Shown piece by piece: positions 43,834 to 53,908 of a DNA stretch of 64,000 nucleotides. The stretch is taken from assembly GCA_022457155.1 (NCBI GenBank), contig JAJGOT010000572.1, forward strand, positions 55,001 to 119,000. Reading direction: 5' to 3'. The notes under the pieces were generated by a model. That model ran no database searches. It had not been told where the DNA came from and saw only the letters and a list, made by a program, of their open reading frames with translations. Within the stretch, counting starts at the first letter, position 1; each line of letters starts with the position of its first letter. The position numbers were made by a program, and so were the translations under genes. Origin of the DNA: Cladopsammia gracilis. Lineage: Eukaryota > Cnidaria > Anthozoa > Scleractinia > Dendrophylliidae.

Positions 43834-44136
43834 AAATAACATATCTGTTGAAGAAAACGTGGCAAATGGCACTGTCATATTCCAAGTAAAAGCTACTGAT
43901 GCAGACTATGGCAACAACTCCATTATAACCTACTCACTGCTGCCAAGTGAGTATGGGGGAAAGTTTTCCATTGATGCTTCATCCGGGAACATTACTGTCA
44001 TTGGAAACCTGGATCGTGAGAACACGAGTGAAGTGACCCTACGTATCAGCGCAACGGATGGAAAGTTTTCAACAACCACTGAGATGTTCGTCATCATAAC
44101 TGATGTCAATGACAATCCACCGGTATTCACCAGCAG
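43834..44136 (+). CDS. Host gene 1: cadherin repeat exon, copy 5
   Basis: 303 nt, phase 2/2, with a TTATTACAG acceptor and GTAAGA donor. It has the same cadherin signatures, with RNNISVEEN at the start, EYGGKFS for EYGEKFS and RISATDGKFSTTTEM. It is separated from copy 4 by the transposon-filled intron, yet remains as similar to the other copies as they are to each other. Confidence 0.87.
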
Positions 44137-45420
44137 GTAAGATACGATCATAGTACTTATAATTTTTGGTAATTTTGAAAGTACACCTTTTTAACTCGTG
44201 AATAAGCGAAGTGTAATGAACGAGGTGTAAAAGTGAACGAGGTATAAAAGTGGGACAGAATTTCACTCGATCACTTGGCTGAAGACTTTTCTTGGTAATT
44301 CCGCTGACCAGTGCATAAGGTTTCGAGCTTTGGAACACTTCAACTGGATTTTTCAAGACTTAGGAAAACGCTACAACACGGCAAATTTTGTTGTTGAATG
44401 TGTGAAGTTTTGTTGCCAATTCTCTGAATTCTAAAAGTTCAAATAAACCAAAGTTTGTTTCGATTAGTTAAAAACATGTCTAAGCGTGACACAAATACGC
44501 CTTGTTTGAAATAAGAAAGAAAACTAGATGATATAATGTTTGAATTCAAACGCATTATGGAAAATTAAAAGAGATCTGCGGACTTCAAATGGATTTTCAA
44601 GTCTTAGTAAAACGCTACAGCATGGTAAATGTTGTTTTAAAATGTGTCACCTGCGATAAAGCTCTCGGGCTCGGGTCGGGGCATAAACCACTGCTAAAAA
44701 TTAAAAAAATGCCTTAGCGTGACACAAATACGAATTGAGAACTGGGTGACGTAATGTTTTAAATTTGTTTACCCAGTGCCAGAGGCTTTTCTCGCGCTCT
44801 CATCTCCCTCATATTACACGCCTCTTATGTCTCATATGTTTTCGCCGCGAGAAAAGCCGGCCCCAACTTCTCACGACAGTGTGCCGCGAGAGAACCACTG
44901 GTCCCCAGGGTAATTATTTGACTGCTCTGTGAAACAACAAAAAGCTTATACCGATCATAAGCAACCCATACGCTAATTTGTAAACTGGATATTCTTGTTC
45001 GTAAACTGAATACGCTTATTTGTAAACTGAATACGCTTGTTTGTAAACTGAATACGCTTATTTGTAAACTGAATATGCTTGTTTGTAAACTGGATATACT
45101 TATTTGTAAACTGCAAGTGGAATTAAAATGCAAGTTAACATTAACATGATTACAACTGTAAAAACATTATACAAGTGGCACAAAAAGCGCGTAAAGCATT
45201 TCTCATACACATTGCAAAGACGTTAGAACCACTTGGAATCAACAGACGCGACGAACTTCATTAACTTTCTTAACATTAGTCAGTTTAGTTTATCTCCCGT
45301 CAGACCCTTTACCAATCATATTCATTGTTTTAAACCAGTTGTATAACGTTTTTACAGTTGTAATCATTTATTGTGCTAGCCCCTGAACAGGCTTTGTTTT
45401 GCAAAGCGAAATTTATACGG
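44137..45420. other. Intron after copy 5, partly paralogous to other introns
   Basis: Blocks such as GACCAGTGCATAAGGTTTCG are shared with the introns after copies 1, 3 and 4. No gene. It contains the tandem array at 44979. Confidence 0.5.
44979..45115. repeat. 22-bp tandem array
   Basis: About six copies of GTAAACTGAATACGCTTATTT, alternating CTTATTT and CTTGTTT variants. Confidence 0.85.
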
Positions 45421-45793
45421 GAGAAAATAAGACGCGTCTTATCTAAGACGCGACTTAAATAAGATGCGAAGTGTACCATTTATACGTTTGCGTCCAACAT
45501 AAGACGCGAAGATCACGTATGAATGGTTCGCGTCTTATTTTTGATACGGCGAACTTGTTGTTCACGTCTTATTTAGGACGCGAAAGCATTTATACGAGGA
45601 AGTTCACGTCTTATTTAAGACGCGGACAAAATAAGAACAGCTGAAAACCCTGTTCTAAGATAAGACGCGTCTTATTTAAGTCGCGTCTAAAATAAGACAC
45701 GAATGCTTAATTTGTACTGTTTATACGTTCGGTTCGCGTCTTATTTAAGTCGCGTCTTAGATAAGACGCGTCTTATTTTCTGTCGTATAAATG
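45410..45793. mobile_element. MITE rich in TAAGACGCG motifs
   Basis: The ends AGAAAATAAGACGCGTCTTA and the inverse are extended by ATTTATACG on both sides. Inside, GCGTCTTATTT and its inverse occur about a dozen times, so the strand can fold in many ways. Confidence 0.7.
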
Positions 45794-46006
45794 ACCCTAA
45801 TGGGCACTATTTTATTCCACTTTAATTTTGTTCTGCTTCTGTTTTTCTGCCGTGAGGATCAGTTTGCCGTTTCTTTTGTTTCACTTCGATGATCTTAAGG
45901 CAGCTGCTCAAAAAACACCAAGTATAGGTTGTTATCTAATTGAGGTAACCCTTATTTTTGAACATGACAGACTTCAGGCAGACAGATTAGGGAAAACGGC
46001 TTTTAC

Positions 46007-46205
46007 TTCGTGGAAGACTTAATTATATGCACGCAAAACTTCCCGGCACTTATTTAGGGTTAAAAACTCATTTTGAAATGGTTAGCTTTTATTTACTGTT
46101 AAGGATATCAAAACAGTAAATAAAAGCTAACCATTTCAAAATGAGTTTTTAACCCTTAATAAGTGCCGGGAAGTTTTGCGTGCATATAATTAAGTCTTCC
46201 ACAAA
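46007..46205. repeat. Near-perfect 199-bp palindrome
   Basis: Arms of about 93 bp starting TGGAAGACTTAATTATATGC, separated by about a dozen bases around GGATATC. No gene. Confidence 0.85.
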
Positions 46206-46732
46206 GTACAAGCCGAAAACTACATCCCCATTTTATTATTATAAACGTTTAATAATCTCCCTTCCGCTTTTCATTGAAATTTGTACCCCACCCTAGAAAG
46301 AGTTCATAAACTACTGAACCTCCCCATAATTTTGCTGGACCCCCCCACCATCACCCCCCAGGGCCTAATAAATGAAATCCCTCTTCTGCGCTGCTCTCGT
46401 CGTGAACTTGGGCTGCCGGTGGATGGACGTAAACTGCATTCAATTCCTGTTATATACGCACAGGTAGTCGTCGTCTGAGATGGAATGCTCTTGGTGAAGG
46501 TGCGTTGGTCAAGTCGTTAGCCTGGTCTCTACAATCGTGTGCGTATTTTATCAAGGGTCACCTAGAAAATAAATGGGTAACCCTGTGATGGAATAGCATC
46601 CCATCAAGAAGTTAGTATCAAAAGTCCTAGTTTAGTCAATCTCCAGCGCTGTGAGAAGCCTGTGGCTCGCACAGTATATGTGTTCATCTTGTGTAAATGT
46701 TTTACAGTTTCCTATTTTACTTTTGATTATAG

Positions 46733-47634
46733 AACTAACATATCTGTTGAAGAAAACGTGACAAATGGCACTGTCATATTCCAAGTAAAAGCCACTGATG
46801 CAGACCATGGCAACAACTCCATCATAACTTACTCACTGCTACCAAGTGAGTATGGGGGAAAGTTTTCCATCGATGCTTCATCCGGGAATATTACTGTCAT
46901 TGGAAACCTGGATCGTGAGAACACGAATGAAGTGACCCTGCGTATCCAAGCAACGGATGGAAAGTTTTCAATAACCACGAAGATATTCATAACAGTATTA
47001 GACGTGAACGAATTTCCTCCAGTTTTTGATCGACAAAGCTACAAAAAACGCATTTCAGAAACAGTTCTTGTCGGCGAACGTGTTATTCAAGTGTTTGCCA
47101 CAGACAAGGACTCTGGAGAAAACAGCAGATTAATTTATAGCATCGTTAGCGGAAATAACAACAACACGTTCAGTGTCAATGCGGAAAATGGCATTATTGT
47201 TCTCCAGAAACCGTTAGATTACAGCAAGAAAAAGGATTACGAGCTTCGTGTCAAGGCGTCTGATAATGGTAGTCCGAGTTTAGTATCGTTTACTAACGTT
47301 TCCATAACCGTAGAAAAAGAATGTGAAATAAAAGTCACCTTGCAAGAGCCACCTCGTTCAACAACCCAACAACTGTTTCGTGTGCCAGCCTCCTCCGATG
47401 CAGACTACAGACCCAAAGCTAATATCACGTATTCTATCGTTATCGAAAATAACGCGGAAGTTTGCAGTGATCTTGTTATAGACCATGATGGTGGTGTCTA
47501 CAGTGAAACAAATCTACATTGGGGTGCTGTTTGTAATATTACTGTCAGAGCCATGGATAAAATCGGGACGCATGTTTGCTTTGTTTATCTTCGTGTTGTA
47601 GCTAAAACCACGCCTAGCACAGAAAAACCAACGG
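46733..47634 (+). CDS. Host gene 1: cadherin copy 6 plus membrane-proximal repeats
   Basis: 902 nt, phase 2 in, phase 1 out at GTAAGT. The first part is a sixth copy of the repeat (VEEN, DADHGNN, LDRE), ending in a different linker, VLDVNEFPPVFD. A full, divergent cadherin repeat follows (ETVLVGERVIQVFATDKDSG, LDYSKKKDYELRVKASDNG), then a degenerate repeat with several cysteines (VCSDLVIDH, GAVCNITVRAMD, THVCFVYLRV) and a threonine/proline stalk. Fusion of copy 6 with the next repeats in one exon suggests that this exon is the source from which the single-repeat exons were duplicated. Confidence 0.87.
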
Positions 47635-47710
47635 GTAAGTGGTGTCCATGTCATATATTAATCTTAAAACGCTTGAGATTACTCTAGGAAAAAATCATTA
47701 TAATACTAAA

Positions 47711-48376
47711 CAGGGTCGGATCCACGAATGTCTGAAAGGAGGGGTTCTACACCTTAATAACTTTCCACGCCATGGGCGATCGTCGTAGGTGCGAGTTTCT
47801 AGTGGGGTCCTGAAACCCTCTGAAACGCAATTTCCAGCATTCCTGAGACTCCGCCAGAAAACAACAAATAATATTGCAGGATTAAAAGGGATAGCAGTAA
47901 CGATAGTTATTTATCGTTTATTTTACATACCTCTTTAATCGAACAATGTAGCCTGAAACGGCACGGTCATCCTGGGTGAGCTTTTACAAGGCCCTTCCAT
48001 TTATATATCTCGTCTGCCTCGAATCTCTCAGAGTAATGCATAGCAAATTAACAGCGAGATCTGAGAAGCGCCCTTCAGACATCGTTGTTCTAGAGCAGGT
48101 CGTGATCTGTTTCATGAATGAAAAGAACTGCTCAGCTTCCGCACTACTGATTGGTAGGCTGCATGCAAAGAAGAAAAGACGATGGATGTTTTGATTCTTA
48201 ACTTGACAATCAGTCAGTTGGTGGAAGTGAAACAACTACGTATAAAAAAATTTATTCTATTATTTTTTTGAACCACAAGGGAGAGACATGCATAAAGAGG
48301 CAAACAAATTTTTAAAAAATGCTGCTGCTCAAAGGGAGGTAACAACCCCCTCCCCCCTCCCCTGAATCCGCCCCTG
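47711..48376 (-). mobile_element. hAT transposon remnant
   Basis: TIRs CAGGGTCGGATCCA and the inverse of CAGGGGCGGATTCA bound the element; CTAAA lies on both sides. The minus-strand frame (47984-48235) contains LPISSAEAEQFFSFMKQI and TTMSEGRFSDLAVNLL, the C-terminal dimerisation region of hAT transposases. The rest of the transposase is missing. Confidence 0.7.
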
Positions 48377-48587
48377 CTAAAGCTTTACTGGTACGAAAGA
48401 AAATGATCTGTTGACAACCAGTGAACTCGAATCAAGTTTTTCTTTAATTGTGAAAACGTACAATATTCTAGCATTGTATCTTTTATATTTACTTGAACAA
48501 CACCTCCATCTATATAACACGAAATGACGCTAATGAATCATCCGCGATGATTCTTATGATGATGCAATGGTGATATGAATCATAGTT

Positions 48588-51500
48588 AGAGGGTGTGAAT
48601 GGGGTTAACCGACTAGCGACAAGGGGCGAAAAACATTACTGACTACCGACAAAACGAGGAAAAAATTACCGACTAGCGACAAATAAATTCTAACCGACAA
48701 CCGACATGGTCCGACGTTATAGGGACGTTTGTATTCAGAAAGAAGAGCATTTTGAATTTATTTTTAGCGCAGGAAATGTCCAGATCCTTTGGTGGGCTCT
48801 ATTTCACCAGACGTAACCACATTATTTCCAAATTTCGACAATTATAGAATTTCCTGTCTTCAAATTACTTTAAAGCCTCGGGATCCTCCTTTTCGGAGAG
48901 CAGCGGCGGGCTCATTTCTAGAACAGCGGCTTGTAAAGAAAAGATAAAGACCAATCTAATCACCAGCGCAGACGTAACAATTGCGACCTCGCTTGATAAC
49001 GGTGCTGCAATGCCCGTGGCGGTTCATTTCCGACCCAAATCTGTGACTGGAGAAGAAACATTTTCTTGCTTGAAAGATAGTATTAGAACCGTACAAACCT
49101 GTGAAAATTGCTTGAAAGGTCAGCGAAGGGTTAAACATATTGTGATGAGTGAGGCCTCAAAATGTGTAGCAATGAGCAAATGCGAAGAGTGCCTAAAAGC
49201 AAAATCGGTCTGCGCAAGCTGCAAGAACAAGGGACAAGTTTCTTATTACCCATCTTTAAGGGCATGTGATTCCTGCTTAGATAGAAACGTGACGTGCCAA
49301 AAGTTAGTTGTCATGGCAGTAGCAACCGACTGCGAGGAGTGCAACCAAAAGGCTCTTGTTCGCTTAAGTGACATGGCAGATAACAAGGAACTGCCACCGG
49401 AACTTGAATTAGAATTGGTAGTTCCATTGCCAGATGTCGTTCACGTTGGAAAAAGCTGTAAGTGCAGCTGGTCGAACTGGTTTATCAACTTAGACGGTGA
49501 ATTTAGCAATCTCGTGTTGCTTCGAAGCTTACGTGACAACGCGGAGGCGTTTATCAAAAAGAAGCTCCGAAAGCTGATTTCACTTGAATGTGTTAGGAAT
49601 AAAGACAGAATGGCTGTCGAACCCATTATTCGTTTAACACGGCCAGAAGTTCTCAAAGTGCTGGAGGACGTTAAGTTCGTTGTGCATACCATCGTACCAG
49701 AACAATACAGATTTTGTTCAAGTAACCAACGCGTTGTATGCCCTCATCCGATCGCAGTTTCTAATGGCCCAACAGGCTCGATCCTTGCGCTTGATTACAA
49801 CTTTGAGACAGGTTTATCAAGACTCCTAACAATAAGATTGTACCAGCCAGCAGATGTCTCTGTTGTACGAGATGGACTGAGGGATGCTAGGAGCATGTGC
49901 TTCATCGATGAGATTGCATTCTTGTGCGAAAGTCTTAGTAAGCCTTCTGCAATCTGTGCTGCAAGCAATGATTTGTTATTTTGTACTGATGACGAGAGTC
50001 AATATGTCTATTAGATAGCATTGACATTTGATGGAGTGACCATTCACGGCAATGCTACGAAATTCACTGCCTATCCATCCAGCATCGTAAACCTTTTGTC
50101 TATTACTCTACTTGACCAATGCGCATTCTTCTCAAGAGCCTCGAGCCAAGGTGGGCTGTACAAATGTGAACTTAGCACAAAGACGGTGACACAAGCTGTA
50201 TGCGCTTTGAACAGGAAGGTAGTGTATACGGATAGAAAGGCGGGAAAGGTCATGCAGTACAACCCTGATGATAACTCGGTTAGACCTTTGGTAGGAAGTG
50301 GCCACAACAGTTCTTCCGATGGGACACAAGATTCATGCTCATTCAAACAAATCGAGGGGATATGCTCCGTAGACAAGACTTTGTTTGTTACAGATGTTGC
50401 CGCTGGAAAGGTGAAGATAGTGACAAGCCTCTCAGAAACGATATCGTTTCTGGGGATTCTTGGTTCCCTTTACGATACCTTTGTAATTCATTCTAAGGGT
50501 ATGAAACCTGAAGGAGTGTCCTTGAAACAAGCAAAATAGAACGTGACAAAGATTGGCAACTATGTAAAAGATACTGTGAGTAAGGTGAAGGAACGCTACC
50601 AGTTGAGCGAGACTTCTACAGGGAACTGTATCACAGAAGACGCAAGTATCTGTGTCTTTGCTTAAAAAGGGGATGGACAGGCTATACAGGAACGTGATGG
50701 ACGTTAACCCCCAATTTCTAGATGATCTGCTGCTCGAAACGTTGCTCACAACAAAAGTGGAAAATTTGCACGCTGTCTCGCACTTTAAACATGAGACATT
50801 TATGGTACTTACATATGCGCAGGATTCTGGAACAATTTGCAAGGAATCTCTGAAGCGCACATCTAGATGGGCAGCAAAGTACTACTCGCATGACAAATCA
50901 TACTGTCCGGTCCCTCAATCTGCCATGCCCCTTTCTGGCTACCATGACACTTTTGCCAAGTGAGGACATAACACCAGCTATGGAAGGACAGATCAAAGAG
51001 TGGCTAGAGACAGATCAAAGAGTGGCTAGAGAGTTATAGACCAGTACGCCAACAGACAGTTAGGAGCGAGACCATAAAAGATAAGGCTGCGGCCTTGCCG
51101 CCAGCTGTCTACGCTGTTCATCGCACCGACGAGTCTGAAGAGAGACTTCGATTCCCTGAAGAAAACAATGTATCATCAGCGAATGCAGTACCACAACGCG
51201 TTGTTAGCATACAATTTGTGGACGAAGGGGATGTTACTGAGGTGTTTGAGGATCACAAATTGATGAGTATGAGACGGATTCGCGGGATGACGAGGAATCA
51301 GATTTTGAAGAACATTCAGAGCTTGTCAACAGAGCGTGTGTTACACGATCCGGCAGGGCTGTTCGTGCATTTGTGCGTCTCGACATGTGACATTAAGAGG
51401 TAATAATAGTTGTAAAATCATTAAAGATCCACCATTAAACGATGCAGATTGATACGCATTCAGAGAAATTTTTGTCAAAAAACCCAAAGAAACCCCACAG

Positions 51501-51985
51501 TAAAGCCACGAGATCCGTTGAATAATAAGTGTAATAAGTGTTGTGGACGTCTTGGGGAAAAAAGACTTCCGTAGCTAACAAAATTACCTCTCTTGATTTA
51601 CTTCGATGCCCTGTAATCGACAGGAAAACAAATTCAAATCTAGAATAAAACCTTTGGTGATTTTATCGGTATACTAGATTTGTAAATAAAAGTGGGGTAG
51701 ACGATCACGTTGCTAAAAAACAGAGTTAACTAGGTTTAAGTGTAATCAAATAATGAATTATTACAAGTTTTACACTTCGTCTAGAGTTTAAAGTCTTATA
51801 ACTGCGCAAATTACACCCAAATTACATAACAAATGTGAATAATTAACTTGCATGATCTTGCATTTTTAATTATTAACTGAGATTTACCGACAACCGACAA
51901 AGGTCGAAAATTTTAACCGACGACCGACAAAGTAATGAAATTTTAACTGACAACCGACATGTGGACCCCCCCATTCAGACCCTCT
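48588..51985 (+). mobile_element. Unclassified TIR element with subterminal direct repeats
   Basis: The tips AGAGGGTGTGAATGGGG and inverse AGAGGGTCTGAATGGGG are flanked by AGTT on both sides. Within 130 bp of each end lie four (left) and three (right) copies of ACCGACNACCGACA, in the same orientation on the + strand. Between them lies one long decayed gene (49010-51403). The class is not recognised; no transposase motif was seen. Confidence 0.6.
49010..51403 (+). pseudogene. Decayed gene with Cys-rich N-terminus
   Basis: An intronless frame runs 49010-50014, is cut by one stop, and continues in the same frame to 50539 and, after a second stop, about 50663. It then shifts frame (50652-50963) and returns at 51095-51403. 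The N-terminal 110 residues contain CENC, CEEC, CASC, CDSC and CEEC pairs, like a zinc-binding domain. A middle part has LRKLISLECVRNKDRMAVEP. The later part has GGLYKCEL, RKVVYTDRKAGKVMQYNPDD and KTLFVTDVAAGKVKIV, resembling NHL/beta-propeller blades. A duplicated 22-mer (AGAGACAGATCAAAGAGTGG) at about 50995-51035 is another lesion. Function unknown. Confidence 0.6.
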
Positions 51986-52360
51986 AGTTAAGATGCCAAC
52001 TGGCCCGTTAAAATCATGTTTCATGAAATCATTATCGTCACATCCTCCGTTTTATGTAAGCAAAGAAAGAATAAAGAAACATGATAGATAAAAGAAACAA
52101 TAATAACTATTACCAGAGATAGTCCTTGAGGTAAGTGGGTCTATGTATCGCTCTCCCTCTGGAACTGAACTTCACTGGACTAAGGTCGCTCGAGGGTAGT
52201 AGTAACTGTCCTCGTTAGGTATCACAACAGATTACTTTCTGTTATGATTCTTTTTTTTTTTCACGCCTTGTAAATAGTAACTTCATGAAGGATACTGCCC
52301 CATTAGTAGATTACATGTAAGATGTTTTGTGTCGACAATAGCTTTTTTTAACATTCTCAG

Positions 52361-52460
52361 ATGGTTTTCCAGATGAAGGCAAATATGCTCTGATTACCAT
52401 TGCTGCGGTTCTGTTTCTCTTGCTTGTTATGTTGACAATTTGGTACATGAAAAAACGCAG
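52361..52460 (+). CDS. Host gene 1: transmembrane exon
   Basis: 100 nt between a CATTCTCAG acceptor and a GTAAGT donor, phase 1 in and phase 2 out. After GFPDEGKY it encodes ALITIAAVLFLLLVMLTIWY, a single membrane span, followed by the basic stop-transfer MKKRR. This makes the protein a type I membrane protein with the Ig and cadherin repeats outside. Confidence 0.85.
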
Positions 52461-53650
52461 GTAAGTTATGATGGATGACGAGAAAAGCTTGGCATGGACT
52501 TATATTTGTTTAAAGAACACACCCAATAACTATGTATTTCTTTTATTTATTTATTATTTATTTATCTATTTATTATTCAGTCAGTTCTTAACTTAACTTA
52601 ACTCAAACAAGGCTTCTATGACTCTAATCAGCCTGAAAGTCAAACAAAAGATAACGAAAAGGGGGAAGGGGGAGAGCGGAGGAGAAAAAAAAAAGATCAA
52701 AAATACCCATGTTTGTTTTATATTCCGGGCTTTTGACAGAGAAAAAATAAAGCACAACGTACACTCTCACACACATGAACAGAAAGGCGCGGATTTACAT
52801 TAATCAACTATATTTTTCAAAAGGGTGTGGCACTTAACAGTCATAAGACAGAAAAATCTCTTGTCCTTGGATCTCACATTGAATTTAATTTAGTACAATA
52901 TACCTTAACCCCTGTATAAAATTAAAGCTTATACAACTGTATATCTAAATATACCTTTCATTTTCTAATAGATGAATTGTCGAATTTTTTGCGAAGTGTT
53001 AATGTGAGCGTTTGAATCAGTTTTTGAAAGCTAAAACTCAAAGTGATGATTATGTTTTGCTAGTTTGATTTGTTCTCGGGTTTCTGGACCCGCAGCGCTA
53101 GAAAAACCTGTTTGCGTTTTCCCATATTCAATTTCAATGAAAAGTTACAGAACATTTTCGAAATAGGGCGAAAAAAAAACTGAATAATCCGCGAAAATGG
53201 CTCTAAACGAAAAAGTTTTCAGAAATTATTAAATCCCCGACATTTTTATTTTATTTTATGTTAACGTAGCTACAGTCCAAATTTCAGTTAAATGGAACAA
53301 ATTCCCTTTGAGTTGTAGCTCTTTAAAGTGACCCCATACAAGCCAAAAGTTCACTTAGAGAAAACAGCGCTAAAAAAATATCGCGCGTCGTAGACAAACT
53401 TCCGGTCAAAAACGTCATAACGTTATTTCTCCGTTTTTTGGATGAAGGATCATTCTGAAACCTCTATTTTGACTCCCAAAATAAATTTCGAAAAAATGGT
53501 CGATCTGATTGTACTCTACAATTTCAAGTTAAAGGGCTTTTATGCATGTTTATACCTGAACATCCTGGCAGGGATAATATCAGGAATGTCTGGCGGAGGA
53601 AGAGATTGCTATATCAACTATTCCTCATATTGAAACTGTGTTTTTTTTAG
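52461..53650. other. Intron
   Basis: AT-rich, including a TTTATTTATTATTTATTTATC microsatellite near 52540. No gene or mobile element recognised. Confidence 0.4.
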
Positions 53651-53717
53651 GTTTTCTAGGTACACTCTGTACAAACTACGTACACCTGTTCCTTCCTGTA
53701 TCCCAGTTGGAATCCAG
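53651..53717 (+). CDS. Host gene 1: cytoplasmic exon 1
   Basis: 67 nt after a T8-AG acceptor, phase 2 in, phase 0 out at GTCAGT. It encodes FSRYTLYKLRTPVPSCIPVG. It is short, and the frame fits only with the transmembrane exon's phase. Confidence 0.6.
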
Positions 53718-53842
53718 GTCAGTTTTCTTTGGCTTTACTGTGGCACCCACAGGAGGTTGGGCGAGAAAGCGGCTAGATATTGAATCGTTGCTTCCGGTTT
53801 AATTAACTACGTATCACAACTTTGGTTTTGTTTGTTTCACAG

Positions 53843-53908
53843 AATTGTGGTATTTCTACCGAGGGAGAGGAATCAAATGACAGTGCAACAATGACAACAA
53901 AACTGTGA
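53843..53908 (+). CDS. Host gene 1: last coding exon
   Basis: It follows TTTGTTTCACAG in phase 0, encodes NCGISTEGEESNDSATMTTK plus a final leucine, and stops at TGA (53906-53908). The tail is about 47 residues in all, far too short for a catenin-binding domain, so this is not a classical cadherin. The end Thr-Lys-Leu fits a class I PDZ ligand. Confidence 0.65.
   Translation, partial: NCGISTEGEESNDSATMTTKL

Noticed and set aside
44979..45133. Frame encoding repeated SLQISVF units
   Set aside because: It is the translation of a 22-bp tandem repeat.
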